DNA from: Actinomycetota bacterium | GTDB taxonomy: Bacteria; Actinomycetota; Acidimicrobiia; Acidimicrobiales; Ilumatobacteraceae | DNA length: 64,000 nucleotides | Direction: 5' to 3' | NCBI GenBank assembly: GCA_016871395.1 | Contig: VFYV01000006.1 | Span: 30,900-94,899 of the forward strand | Part shown: one piece after another, positions 1-7,969 of the stretch | Layout: the number at the start of each line of letters is the position of its first letter | Numbering within the stretch: position 1 is the first letter of the stretch | The notes under the pieces: model-generated | Told to the model about the DNA's origin: nothing | Database searches by the model: none | Seen by the model: the letters and a program-made list of their open reading frames with translations, nothing else | Program-made: the position numbers and the translations under genes

Positions 1-836
1 TGGGACCGTTGCGCGACGAGAGCAACCTGGGTGTCGAGCATTGCGTCAGTCGCACCGTGCGCGACTCGGCGCGGCTGTTAGACGCGACGCACGGGCGTGG
101 CGTCGGTGACGTGGTCATCGCGCCCGTTCCCATTCGACCCTTCGCCGACGAGGTCGGCGCCGACCCCGGTCGACTGCGTATCGGCTTGCTCGATCACAGC
201 CCGCGCGGATTCGTCACTGACCCCGAGTGCGTCACCGGCGTTCACAACGTCGCCCGGTTGTTGGCGTCGCTCGGCCACCACGTGGAACCGGCGTGGCCCG
301 AGGTGCTGGGTGACAACGAGACGGGGCGTACGTTCAGCCAAATGTGGAGCACGAACATGGGCATGTCCTTGCGACGCTTCACCGCGGCCTTGGGTCGCGA
401 AATGACGGTGGACGATGTCGAGTCGATGAACTGGGCTCAGGCACAGTTCGCCAACAGCATCAGTGGCGTCGACTACTCGGCCTCGTTGGCCGCCGCGGTG
501 ACGTTCCGTCGTGCAGTTCAGTCGTGGTGGTCGCAGGGCTGGGATCTGCTCTTGACCCCCACGCTGGCGGCACCGCCCTTGCCGGTGGGCTCGATGCTGA
601 ACGACCCGGAACACCCGATGAAGCCCCTCGTCACTGCGGGTCAATGGGTCACGTTCACCGGACAATTCAACATGAGCGGACAGCCGGCCATCAGCCTTCC
701 GTTGCATCGCACCCCCGCCGGACTACCGGTGGGCATCCAGTTGGTCGCCGCCTACGGACGCGAGGACATTCTCATTCGGGTGGCGTCACAGTTGGAGCAA
801 GCCGCTCCGTGGGCACACCTGACACCCGATCTCTGA
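1..836 (+). CDS. Amidase signature family protein, C-terminal part (5' end outside window)
   Basis: The reading frame is open at the window edge (first full codon at position 3), so only the last ~278 residues are present. They look like the C-terminal half of an amidase-signature hydrolase: the GPLRDE segment with following helices, a central region predicting an acyl or amide pocket, and the family-typical end with LTPTLAAPPLP, then FNMSGQPAISLP and GLPVGIQLVAAYGRED. The family hydrolyses amide bonds with a Ser-Ser-Lys triad, but that triad lies upstream and cannot be checked. It is convergent with the DUF952 gene and their ends overlap by 65 nt. Substrate is unknown. The family call is firm, the specific role is not. 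Confidence 0.85.
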   Translation, partial: GPLRDESNLGVEHCVSRTVRDSARLLDATHGRGVGDVVIAPVPIRPFADEVGADPGRLRIGLLDHSPRGFVTDPECVTGVHNVARLLASLGHHVEPAWPEVLGDNETGRTFSQMWSTNMGMSLRRFTAALGREMTVDDVESMNWAQAQFANSISGVDYSASLAAAVTFRRAVQSWWSQGWDLLLTPTLAAPPLPVGSMLNDPEHPMKPLVTAGQWVTFTGQFNMSGQPAISLPLHRTPAGLPVGIQLVAAYGREDILIRVASQLEQAAPWAHLTPDL

Positions 837-1158
837 GCGGCGCACGATCCAGCGCGCGCTCGGCCGTGATCGCGATGAGATCGATCGGACCATAGATGTG
901 CGGGAACTCGTCGGGCGCGTCTCCGAGACGTTCGACGACGACCGGTGAAGCGAGGAGGGTCTCGTCGATCTCGAGTAACACGAGTTGGTCATCACGCAGG
1001 TCACCGTAGAAGCGTTGTCGGACGCCACGCCACTGATGCTCGAAGCTGCAGTGCGTGTAACCCTCCTGCTCCACCGTAACCCCCCGCGTCGACCACCGAT
1101 AGGAGCCCTCACGCTTGGCGACCTCCCAGTCGGTTCGTACCGCCAGATGAAGGATCAT
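772..1158 (-). CDS. DUF952 family protein
   Basis: This 128-residue protein matches the small DUF952 family: an early MILHLAVRTDWE segment, a THCSFEHQW motif near residue 37, and a central LVLLEIDETLL strand followed by PHIYGPIDL. Members are small cytosolic proteins with no established activity. The start ATG overlaps the stop of the upstream SDR gene by 4 nt (ATGA), so the two are probably co-translated. The last ~20 residues (rich in R, P and T) run into the amidase gene on the other strand and look less conserved. Confidence 0.75.
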   Translation of the reverse strand: MILHLAVRTDWEVAKREGSYRWSTRGVTVEQEGYTHCSFEHQWRGVRQRFYGDLRDDQLVLLEIDETLLASPVVVERLGDAPDEFPHIYGPIDLIAITAERALDRAPLRDRVSGVPTERLAPTVTPPE

Positions 1159-1934
1159 CGCGCGGTCCAGCCTCCGTCCACCACGACCTCTTGGCCGGTC
1201 ATGTAGGTGGAGGCGTCGGACGCCAGCAACAACAGGGCGCCGTCCAATTCGGACAGTTCACCCATGCGCGGTATCGGCGAGTTCTGACGCAGGAAGTCCA
1301 TGCTGGCTTCCTCGTTCATGGCCTCGGTCATCTCGGAGGGAAACCAGCCGGGGCAGAGCGAGTTGACGCGGATGTTGCGACGAGCCCACTGCAAACCTAG
1401 TTCGCGGGTCAGGTTCAACACCGCGCCCTTCGACGCGCAGTAGTGGGCCTGCTTCACCGGCGACGCGCCGACGATGCCGTACATGGACGCGACGTTCACG
1501 ATGCTTCCACCGCCCGCCTCACGCATGAGGGGGGCGCACAGTTTGGACAGGTGCCAAATGGCCGTGACGTTCACTTCCATCGCGGTACGGAAAGTCTCGA
1601 GGTCCTCATGCTCGACCGCCACCTTGTGACCCACGCCGGCGTTGTTCACCAAAACACGCGGCAGGCCCACGCGTTCGACGGTCTCTTTCACCAGGTGCTC
1701 GCGATCAGCCGGCACTTGCAGATCGGTGGCGATGGCGATGGAGCCGGGCAACTCGTCCACCAACGACTGCAGACGATCGGCGCGACGGGCGGCCAACACC
1801 ACGGTGGCGCCCACGGCGTGGAGAACGCGAGCGAAGTGAACGCCCAAACCGGAGGAGGCACCGGTGACGATGGCCACCCGACCATCGAGGCGGAAGATCG
1901 ACAAGGGATCGTACGAGGGCGACGTCGAGGACAT
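1155..1934 (-). CDS. SDR family NAD(P)-dependent oxidoreductase
   Basis: A complete classical short-chain dehydrogenase of 259 residues. The nucleotide-binding TGASSGLG motif is near residues 24-31, NNAG near 96-99, catalytic Ser in VNVASMYG, and the YCASKG (YxxxK) motif follows. The C-terminus ends in GQEVVVDGGWTAR, typical of FabG-like SDRs. It should oxidise or reduce a hydroxy/keto group, probably of an acyl-CoA or steroid intermediate given the neighbourhood. A TAGCCT box sits 6 nt before the ATG and there is no Shine-Dalgarno, so the mRNA is probably leaderless. It is first gene of a two-gene operon with the DUF952 gene. Substrate unknown. Confidence 0.85.
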   Translation of the reverse strand: MSSTSPSYDPLSIFRLDGRVAIVTGASSGLGVHFARVLHAVGATVVLAARRADRLQSLVDELPGSIAIATDLQVPADREHLVKETVERVGLPRVLVNNAGVGHKVAVEHEDLETFRTAMEVNVTAIWHLSKLCAPLMREAGGGSIVNVASMYGIVGASPVKQAHYCASKGAVLNLTRELGLQWARRNIRVNSLCPGWFPSEMTEAMNEEASMDFLRQNSPIPRMGELSELDGALLLLASDASTYMTGQEVVVDGGWTAR

Positions 1935-1940
1935 GGTGCA

Positions 1941-1946
1941 AGGCTA
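1941..1946 (-). promoter_or_regulatory. Putative -10 box (leaderless start of SDR)
   Basis: TAGCCT on the minus strand, 6 nt before the ATG at 1934, with no Shine-Dalgarno between them. The spacing fits transcription starting at or next to the start codon. Confidence 0.5.
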
Positions 1947-1981
1947 GGGCGAGCGACCTGTTCGTGTGCCACGATGACCCC

Positions 1982-2704
1982 ATGAGCGCGAAGCAGGTGG
2001 TGTTGGTTCATGGGGCTTGGCACGGGGCCTGGTGTTGGTCGGCCTTGCAGGCCGAACTCGATCGACGTGGCGTTCCCAGTATCGCCGTCGATCTCCCGGG
2101 TCATGGAGCATCGACGGCGCCGTTGACCGACCTGCACGGTGACGCCCGATGCGTGGCCGACACTTTGAACGTACTGCGCGGTCGTGGTGTCACGAATCCG
2201 GTCCTCGTCGGTCATTCGTACGGTGGTGCGGTCATCTCGCACGCCGCGTCCCTCCATCCGGAGGTTGCGCATCTCGTCTACGTCGCGGCGTTCGCTCTGA
2301 ACGACGGGGAAAGCGTGATCGGTGCCTTGATGTCGTTCCCGCCCGCCTCGGTCGGCTTGCAAGCCGCGATGGTCGATCGCGACGACGGCACATCGGTGTT
2401 GAACCCCGATCTCGCCGGGGCTGTGCTCTACGGAAACTGCCAGCCGGTCGCCGCAGAGGCGGCAATCGCCCGACTGTCGCCCCAACCCACGGCCACCATC
2501 ACTCAAGCGGCCCAGGGTTCGCCACGCGACACGATCCCCTCCACCTTCGTGGTGTGCGACCGCGACGACGCCGTGCATCCCGCGCACCAGAGGCTGATGG
2601 CCGAGCGGTGCACCAACACCGTCGTTCTCGACACCGACCACTCACCCTTCCTGTCGATGGTTTCGGAGACCGCCGACATCTTGGAAGCGATCGCTCGCTC
2701 GTGA
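1982..2704 (+). CDS. Alpha/beta-fold hydrolase (esterase, plant MES/EstC-like)
   Basis: A 240-residue alpha/beta hydrolase starting at ATG 1982. The oxyanion-loop motif VLVHGAWHGAWCW is at residues 8-19. The nucleophile elbow GHSYGG places Ser at residue 79. An acidic cluster (CDRDDAVHP, residues 192-200) and His220 in DTDHSPF complete a plausible triad. The HGAWHG signature is typical of methyl-ester/salicylate-type esterases. It probably hydrolyses a small ester or a lactone. Its stop overlaps the GTG start of the downstream LLM oxidoreductase by 4 nt, so the two form an operon. Exact substrate unknown. Confidence 0.82.
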   Translation: MSAKQVVLVHGAWHGAWCWSALQAELDRRGVPSIAVDLPGHGASTAPLTDLHGDARCVADTLNVLRGRGVTNPVLVGHSYGGAVISHAASLHPEVAHLVYVAAFALNDGESVIGALMSFPPASVGLQAAMVDRDDGTSVLNPDLAGAVLYGNCQPVAAEAAIARLSPQPTATITQAAQGSPRDTIPSTFVVCDRDDAVHPAHQRLMAERCTNTVVLDTDHSPFLSMVSETADILEAIARS

Positions 2705-3606
2705 AGGTGCGCGTCGGTTACGGCTTTGGTGTTCGCACCACCTTGAACGACGAGGGCTTCGCCCGCGTGGTCGACGCCCTCGAAAATCTGCGCTTCGACA
2801 GTTTGTGGTTGAGCGAACGCATCGGAGGCGAAGCACCCGATCCGCTGGTCGGCATGGCCTTCGCCGCCGGACGCACGACGCGACTGAAGTTCGGCATGAG
2901 CGTGATGGTGTTGCCCGGGCGCAATCCGGTGGTGTTGGCCAAAGAACTGGCCACGTTGGATCGACTCTCCGGCGGTCGCTTGTTGCCGGCGTTCGGACTC
3001 GGCGTGGCCGATCCCCACGAACAGCAAGCCTTCGGCGTGGCCCGTGAGGAGCGCGCGAAGCGTTTCAACGAGGCCCTGACCGTCATCCGCAAGTGCTGGA
3101 CCGAGTCCACCGTCACCCATCACGGTGACTTCTTCCACTACGACGACCTACGTGTGCTTCCCAAGCCGAGACAAACACCGCCCGACATCTGGTTGGGTGG
3201 AATCGCACCGAGTGAATTGAAGCGCGTCGGTCGCCTGGCCGATGGTTGGCTACCGAGTTTCGTCACCCCGGCCGACGTGGAGACGGGACGCATCGAAATC
3301 GAGCGGGTGGCCCGTGAACACGATCGAGAAATCGAAGCCGAGCACTTCGGCGCGTTGATCCCCTACGCGCACGGCCCGTTGCCCGACGCGTTGTTGGCGG
3401 GACTGAAACAGCGCCGACCCGACCTCGAGGATGTGTCCGAACTGGTGCCTCGAGGATGGGTCGCATTGCAGCAAATGATCCGACGCTTCGTCGACGTGGG
3501 TTTCTCGAAATTCGTCGTACTTCCCATCGTCGAGCCCGAGTCCGCCGACGAATGGGTCGATCACCTCGGCGTGGCCGCCGGCGAACTTCTGCCACTGCAG
3601 ACCTGA
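2701..3606 (+). CDS. LLM class (F420-dependent) oxidoreductase
   Basis: This 301-residue luciferase-like monooxygenase-fold protein starts at GTG 2701, overlapping the previous stop (GTGA). Family features include the N-terminal SLWLSERI strand, FGMSVMVLPGRNPVVLAKE, then LSGGRLLPAFGLGVA and an IWLGGIAPSELKRVGRLADGW segment typical of F420-binding members. Such enzymes use reduced F420 or FMN to reduce or oxidise a substrate. Cofactor is inferred from the family. It shares a promoter with the hydrolase and ends convergent with the deacetylase gene, with a hairpin between. Confidence 0.82.
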   Translation: MKVRVGYGFGVRTTLNDEGFARVVDALENLRFDSLWLSERIGGEAPDPLVGMAFAAGRTTRLKFGMSVMVLPGRNPVVLAKELATLDRLSGGRLLPAFGLGVADPHEQQAFGVAREERAKRFNEALTVIRKCWTESTVTHHGDFFHYDDLRVLPKPRQTPPDIWLGGIAPSELKRVGRLADGWLPSFVTPADVETGRIEIERVAREHDREIEAEHFGALIPYAHGPLPDALLAGLKQRRPDLEDVSELVPRGWVALQQMIRRFVDVGFSKFVVLPIVEPESADEWVDHLGVAAGELLPLQT

Positions 3607-3616
3607 CTCGATCGGA

Positions 3617-3632
3617 GGTCTGAAATCAGACC
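3617..3632. terminator. Hairpin between convergent genes
   Basis: GGTCTGA-AA-TCAGACC is a perfect 7-bp inverted repeat with a 2-nt loop centre. It lies just after the LLM gene and contains the TGA stop of the convergent deacetylase gene in its right arm. A role as a terminator for one or both directions is likely, though there is no long T run. Confidence 0.55.
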
Positions 3633-4705
3633 AGTGGCGTGAGCCAGGCGTGCGTGTTACGGCCGATGGCTTCGATGTCGTAGCCGCCCTCCTGCAAGAC
3701 CACAGTGGGAAGCCCGAGTTGCTTCACGACCTCACCGCAACGGCGATACCCGTCGGTGGTGAGCGCCAAATCGCTGATGGGATCGTTCCAATAGGTGTCG
3801 AGGCCCAGGGATACGACGAGCAGGGAGGGCCCGAACGCGGCGATGCTCTCGCAGGCGATGCCCAGGCGATCGACGTACTCGTCATCTTCGGTCTCGGCTT
3901 CGAACACCACGTTCAGGTTGGTACCTCGACCCTTGCCCTCACCCGTTTCATCTTCGTGGCCCACGAACCACGGGTAGGCGCGATTCGGATTGCCGTGCAA
4001 CGACACGAATTGCACGTCGTCACGATCGTAGAAGATCTGTTGGGTTCCGTTGCCGTGGTGGTAGTCCACGTCGAGAACGGTGACCTTGGTTCCGGTGCTC
4101 GACGCCACGTGGTGCGCGACCACCGCGGCGTTGTTGAAATAGCAGAATCCACCGAATACACGACGCGCGGCGTGGTGCCCGGGCGGGCGACACAACCCGT
4201 ACGAACTGGGCGCACCGGCCAACACCTTGTCGGCGGCCGTGAGAGCCACGTCCACGGACGCGCGTGCGGCCAGATACGTGCCTTCGACCATCGGAGTGGC
4301 GGTCTCATAACACCAGTATCCGAAGGCCGCCGCTGCTCCGCAGGGCGGACGAGCCACACTCATCCCCTCGCGAAGTCCGACGTGCAACATCGCTTCGGGG
4401 GTGAACTCATCGCGACCGGTCGAACGACTGATCTCGGGCCAAGCGGTTTCGAGGAAATCGATGAGTCCACGATCGTGAACCGCTTCGATGGGGGCCCGTC
4501 CATGTTCCTCGAGTCCGACGAAACGAAAGCGCGAGTCCGTCTCCAACTGGCGTCGAATGGTTTCAGCGCGTTCGGCGCGCTCGAAGGTGGGAATCGGCTG
4601 TCCGAGGTTGATCTCGAGCTTCGGGTTCTGACGACGGTGAAGGTCGGTCCAGACGACGTGCATGGCGTCGGATTGAACGTCTCGATCCAAAGTGAGGGGG
4701 CGCAT
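3626..4705 (-). CDS. Histone deacetylase family / acetylpolyamine amidohydrolase-like
   Basis: A 359-residue arginase/deacetylase-fold zinc hydrolase. The catalytic core is intact: CRPPGHHA (His177-His178), FCYFNNAA, then LDVDYHHGNGTQ with likely zinc ligands Asp214 and His216, and a third ligand Asp in SLGLDTYWNDP near residue 302. VVLQEGGYD follows near the C-terminus. Bacterial members deacetylate acetylpolyamines or other acetylated small molecules; histone is not implied. The start codon abuts the stop of the upstream SDR (TGA|ATG), so it is co-transcribed with a steroid-type SDR, an unusual partner. Substrate unknown. Confidence 0.88.
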   Translation of the reverse strand: MRPLTLDRDVQSDAMHVVWTDLHRRQNPKLEINLGQPIPTFERAERAETIRRQLETDSRFRFVGLEEHGRAPIEAVHDRGLIDFLETAWPEISRSTGRDEFTPEAMLHVGLREGMSVARPPCGAAAAFGYWCYETATPMVEGTYLAARASVDVALTAADKVLAGAPSSYGLCRPPGHHAARRVFGGFCYFNNAAVVAHHVASSTGTKVTVLDVDYHHGNGTQQIFYDRDDVQFVSLHGNPNRAYPWFVGHEDETGEGKGRGTNLNVVFEAETEDDEYVDRLGIACESIAAFGPSLLVVSLGLDTYWNDPISDLALTTDGYRRCGEVVKQLGLPTVVLQEGGYDIEAIGRNTHAWLTPLV

Positions 4706-5476
4706 TCAACGACCGGTGTCCCGGAACGGAGTGTCGAGGAACGGAGGCCAGTCCCCTCCACCGTGAACTTCGATGGTGGCGCCACTGACGTATGACGCCA
4801 GTGGCGAGGACAGGTACACGCACGCGTCGCCGATCTCCTCGGGACGTGCCAGCCGACCGATGGGAATCTGGGCGCCGGTGCGACGCACGCCATCCTCGTC
4901 GCCGTAGTGAAGATGGGCCGACTCGGTGCGCACCATGCCCACCGTCACCAGGTTCACCCGGACCTTGGGCAACCATTCCTGGCCGGTGGTGCGCGTGTAA
5001 TTCGCGAGACCGGCCTTGGCCGCGCCGTACGCGGCGACCGTGGGTGCCGGACGTTCGGCCGACACGCTGCCGATGTTCACGATCGAGCCACCCTCGGTCT
5101 GATTCTGCATGTGGCGATTGGCGGCCTGGCTGCACCACATCGCCGAAAAGAGATTGACGGCCACGATCTTCTGGGCGAGGTTGGCCGACGCGGTGGAGGT
5201 GTCCGACGGCGGGCTGCCACCGGCATTGTTCACCAACATGTCGAGACGACCGAAACGACCGACGACCGCGTCGATCATCGACGCGGCCTCACCCGGCTCG
5301 CGCAAGTCGACCGCGAAAGCCGTCCAATCGTTTGGCAAGTCGTCGGGCAGATTGCGCGCACACACCACGACGGTGGCTCCGGCGTCGGCGAATCGACGTG
5401 CGATACCCCGACCGACACCCTTGGTGCCGCCGGTCACGAGAGCCACGCGCCCCGAGAAATCGATGGTCAATGCCAC
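4706..5476 (-). CDS. SDR family oxidoreductase, steroid HIP-pathway type
   Basis: A 256-residue SDR. TGGTKGVGRG is the NAD(P) loop, NNAGG the helix motif, NIGSVSAERP carries the catalytic Ser and YGAAKAG is the YxxxK. It resembles the mycobacterial SDRs beside or near echA20/ipdABC that act on steroid-derived CoA thioesters (Rv3549c/Rv3559c type; recalled similarity, not computed). I prefer GTG 5476 to GTG 5485, because a TAGGGT box lies 7 nt before it and the protein then begins MALTIDFSGRVALVTGG. It is divergent from echA20 across a 70-nt spacer with a perfect inverted repeat, as in mycobacteria, and leads a two-gene operon with the deacetylase. Confidence 0.83.
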   Translation of the reverse strand: MALTIDFSGRVALVTGGTKGVGRGIARRFADAGATVVVCARNLPDDLPNDWTAFAVDLREPGEAASMIDAVVGRFGRLDMLVNNAGGSPPSDTSTASANLAQKIVAVNLFSAMWCSQAANRHMQNQTEGGSIVNIGSVSAERPAPTVAAYGAAKAGLANYTRTTGQEWLPKVRVNLVTVGMVRTESAHLHYGDEDGVRRTGAQIPIGRLARPEEIGDACVYLSSPLASYVSGATIEVHGGGDWPPFLDTPFRDTGR

Positions 5477-5483
5477 GACCTGC

Positions 5484-5489
5484 ACCCTA
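5484..5489 (-). promoter_or_regulatory. Putative -10 box (leaderless SDR)
   Basis: TAGGGT on the minus strand, 7 nt before the preferred GTG at 5476 and with no Shine-Dalgarno. It supports this start over GTG 5485. Confidence 0.5.
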
Positions 5490-5508
5490 GTGCCGGATCT
5501 CCTTTCGT

Positions 5509-5527
5509 ATCTGACGCTTCGTCAGAT
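5509..5527. promoter_or_regulatory. Perfect inverted repeat in divergent promoter (candidate TetR-type operator)
   Basis: ATCTGACG-CTT-CGTCAGAT: two perfect 8-bp arms with a 3-bp spacer. It sits between the divergent SDR and echA20 genes, just behind the minus-strand -10 box and about 20 nt before GTG 5547. Size and symmetry fit a TetR-family operator controlling both directions. It does not match the KstR or KstR2 consensus known from mycobacteria. Confidence 0.65.
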
Positions 5528-5546
5528 GGCGAGTACGCTCGACTCC

Positions 5547-6311
5547 GTGGGAATCACCTCGATGATCGACGACCGAGGCATCGCCGAAGTCGTCATGGAC
5601 TGTCCACCCGTCAACGCGCTCACCGTGGCCCAATGGTTCGGCTTGGCCGACACCATCAGCGCGCTTGGTCGCAACCCTGCCGTCCGGGTGGTGGTCCTGC
5701 GCGCCGAGGGACGCGGCTTCAATGCCGGCGTCGACATCAAAGAGATGCAAAACACCGAGGGGTTCGACGCCCTCATCGGTGCCAACAAGGGTTGCTTCGC
5801 CGCCTTCGCCGCGATCTACGACTGCCCCGTACCCGTCATCGCGGCGGTGGCCGGCTTCTGTGTGGGAGGTGGCATCGGATTGGTCGGTAACAGCGACATC
5901 ATCATCGCCAGTGACGACGCGTTCTTCGGGTTGCCCGAGGTGGATCGCGGCGCTCTCGGAGCGGCCACGCACCTGGCCCGACTGGTGCCGCAACACAAGA
6001 TGCGCGCCATGGTGTACACGGCGGCGACGGCCACCGCCGCCGAATTGCACGCTTTCGGAAGTGTGCTGCACGTGGTGCCCCGCGCCGAGTTGCGTGACGC
6101 GGCCATGGCCCTCGCGTCCCGCATCGCCGACAAGCACCCCACCGTGATTCGCGCCGCCAAAGAAAGCCTCAACGGGATCGATCTCTGGGACGTGAAGCGC
6201 AGCTACCGCTTCGAGCAGGGTTTCACTTTCGAACTGAACCTCACGGGTGTCGGCGACGAATTGCGCGACGACTTCGCCGGGACCGACAAGAAGAACGAGA
6301 AGAAACCCTGA
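5547..6311 (+). CDS. echA20: Enoyl-CoA hydratase/isomerase family, EchA20-like steroid ring D hydrolase
   Basis: A crotonase-fold protein of 254 residues. It carries the EchA20 hallmark stretch RAEGRGFNAGVDIKEMQ, a glycine-rich oxyanion segment GFCVGGGIGLVGNSDI and FGLPEVDRGALGAATHL. In Mycobacterium tuberculosis EchA20 hydrolytically opens the last-but-one steroid ring of the CoA thioester of the HIP-derived indanedione, giving COCHEA-CoA. The order echA20-ipdA-ipdB-ipdC is preserved here. GTG 5547 is chosen because it aligns with the family N-terminus; ATG 5526, seven codons upstream, overlaps the inverted repeat and is the alternative. No Shine-Dalgarno is visible. It is the first gene of the long plus-strand operon. 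Confidence 0.9.
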   Translation: MGITSMIDDRGIAEVVMDCPPVNALTVAQWFGLADTISALGRNPAVRVVVLRAEGRGFNAGVDIKEMQNTEGFDALIGANKGCFAAFAAIYDCPVPVIAAVAGFCVGGGIGLVGNSDIIIASDDAFFGLPEVDRGALGAATHLARLVPQHKMRAMVYTAATATAAELHAFGSVLHVVPRAELRDAAMALASRIADKHPTVIRAAKESLNGIDLWDVKRSYRFEQGFTFELNLTGVGDELRDDFAGTDKKNEKKP

Positions 6312-6314
6312 CCC

Positions 6315-7217
6315 ATGAGCCAGATGCGCAGCAAGGTGATCACCGATGACGAGGCGATCGCCACCATCGAGAGCGCCATGACCATCGGCATCGGCGGTTG
6401 GGGTAGTCGCCGCAAACCTATGAGCCTCGTGCGCGCCTTGCTGCGCTCGAAGGTCACCGATCTCACCATCGTCTCCTACGGCGGACCCGACGTCGGCCTG
6501 CTGTGCGCGGCCGGCAAGGTTCGTCGACTCGTTTACGGATTCGTGTCCCTGGATTCCATCGCACTCGAGCCGCACTTTCGTGCGGCGCGTCAGGCCGGCA
6601 CCATCGCCGAACCCGTGGAGTACGACGAGGGCATGTTGCAGTGGGGCTTGTACGCCGGGTCGTTGCGCCTCCCGTTCCTTCCCACCCGTGCTGGTCTCGG
6701 TAGTGGTGTGATGGACGTGAACCCGTCCTTGAGAACCGTGCGCTCCCCCTACGCCGACGGAGAGGAGTTGTTGGCCGTACCGGCCATCCGCCTCGACGCC
6801 GCCTTCGTCCACATGAACCGCGCCGACGCGCGGGGCAACGCGCAATACCTCGGACCTGATCCTTACTTCGACGACCTTTTCCTCGGTGCCTGCGAGCCCG
6901 GTCGTCGGTTCGTCTCGGCCGAAAAGATCATCGCGACCGAGGATCTTCTCACCGAGGGCACCTTCCACACCTTGCGCATCAATCGCTCCATGGTCGACGG
7001 GGTGATCCACGCCCCGAATGGTGCTCATTTCACCACGTGCGAACCCGACTACGGACGTGACGAGGCCTTTCAGAAGGCCTACGTCGATGCCGCGCGCGAC
7101 GCCGACAGTTGGAAGGCGTTCTCCGACCGTTTCCTGAGTGGTGACGAGAATTCGTACCAGACCGCGGTCTCTTCGTGGCGAGCCGACGTCGGGACGGCGA
7201 AGGGGGCGTCGACGTGA
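6315..7217 (+). CDS. ipdA: Steroid ring C hydrolase (COCHEA-CoA hydrolase) alpha subunit, CoA-transferase fold
   Basis: A 300-residue class I CoA-transferase-like subunit. IGIGGWGSRRKPMSLVRALLRS near residues 24-45 is characteristic of IpdA. The usual catalytic glutamate region of true transferases is replaced by the family-specific SLDSIALEPHFR. IpdA pairs with IpdB to open the last steroid ring (COCHEA-CoA) hydrolytically rather than to move CoA. It starts 3 nt after the echA20 stop and its own stop overlaps the ipdB start, so a 1:1 complex is expected. Assignment is supported both by sequence and by gene order. Confidence 0.92.
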   Translation: MSQMRSKVITDDEAIATIESAMTIGIGGWGSRRKPMSLVRALLRSKVTDLTIVSYGGPDVGLLCAAGKVRRLVYGFVSLDSIALEPHFRAARQAGTIAEPVEYDEGMLQWGLYAGSLRLPFLPTRAGLGSGVMDVNPSLRTVRSPYADGEELLAVPAIRLDAAFVHMNRADARGNAQYLGPDPYFDDLFLGACEPGRRFVSAEKIIATEDLLTEGTFHTLRINRSMVDGVIHAPNGAHFTTCEPDYGRDEAFQKAYVDAARDADSWKAFSDRFLSGDENSYQTAVSSWRADVGTAKGAST

Positions 7218-7969
7218 GCGAGTCACCCGCATTGGCCGACGTCGTCGCGGTCGCCTGTGCCGAAGCGTGGCGCGGCGACGGCGAGATCTTCGCCTCCGGT
7301 ATGGGCGTCATGCAGATGCTCGGCGCGCGCCTGGCCCGCGCCACGTTCGAACCCGATCTGATGGTGTCCGACGGTGAGGCCTTTTTCGTGGCCGGCGATC
7401 TACCTATCGGTGGCACCAACAAGACCGTCGAGGGGTGGATTCCCTTCCGCAGCGTCTTCGACACCTTGACCGGAGGTCGTCGTCACGTGATGATGGGAGC
7501 CAGTCAGATCGACAAGTACGGCAACTCCAACATCGCCAACATCGGGCCGTGGGCCAAACCGAAGGCCCAACTGCTCGGCGTACGCGGAGGACCGGGAAAC
7601 ACCGTGAACAATGCCACCAGTTTTTTCATCCCCAAGCATCAGCCGTCGGTGTTCGTCCCGGTCGTCGACATGGTCAGTGGAGTTGGCTACGACCGCGCGA
7701 GAAAGATCGGAGGCTTCATCGCCAAGCGCCACGATCTGCGTCGCGTCGTCACCAACCTCGCGGTGCTCGACTTCGCCACACCCGACAACTCGATGCGCCT
7801 CGTCAGCGTGCATCCCGGCGTCCACGTGAGCGACGTGGTGGCCAACACCGGCTTCGAATTGACGATTCCGGCCGAGGTTCCGATCAGTCGGGCACCGGTG
7901 GCCGAAGAGATGGACGCCATCGGACGCATCGACCCCCGGGGACTGCGTCATCGGGAGATGCCCTCGTGA
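7214..7969 (+). CDS. ipdB: Steroid ring C hydrolase (COCHEA-CoA hydrolase) beta subunit
   Basis: A 251-residue CoA-transferase-fold subunit starting at GTG 7214, overlapping the ipdA stop (GTGA). It holds the beta-subunit features EPDLMVSDGEAFFVAG, HVMMGASQIDKYGNSNIAN, and VRGGPGNTVNNATSFF. With IpdA it forms the enzyme that hydrolyses the ring-C cyclohexenone of COCHEA-CoA in cholesterol and bile-acid breakdown. The product enters beta-oxidation. The stop overlaps the ipdC start in the same GTGA manner. Cytosolic, no signal. Confidence 0.92.
   Translation: MSESPALADVVAVACAEAWRGDGEIFASGMGVMQMLGARLARATFEPDLMVSDGEAFFVAGDLPIGGTNKTVEGWIPFRSVFDTLTGGRRHVMMGASQIDKYGNSNIANIGPWAKPKAQLLGVRGGPGNTVNNATSFFIPKHQPSVFVPVVDMVSGVGYDRARKIGGFIAKRHDLRRVVTNLAVLDFATPDNSMRLVSVHPGVHVSDVVANTGFELTIPAEVPISRAPVAEEMDAIGRIDPRGLRHREMPS

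Noticed and set aside
4563..4893. Long open frames opposite the deacetylase and SDR genes
   Set aside because: Arg/Pro/Ser-rich translations in the shadow of real genes; typical for high-GC DNA.
6203..7232. Long minus-strand frame across echA20, ipdA and their 3' neighbour
   Set aside because: Lies opposite strongly conserved steroid genes and has no recognisable domain.
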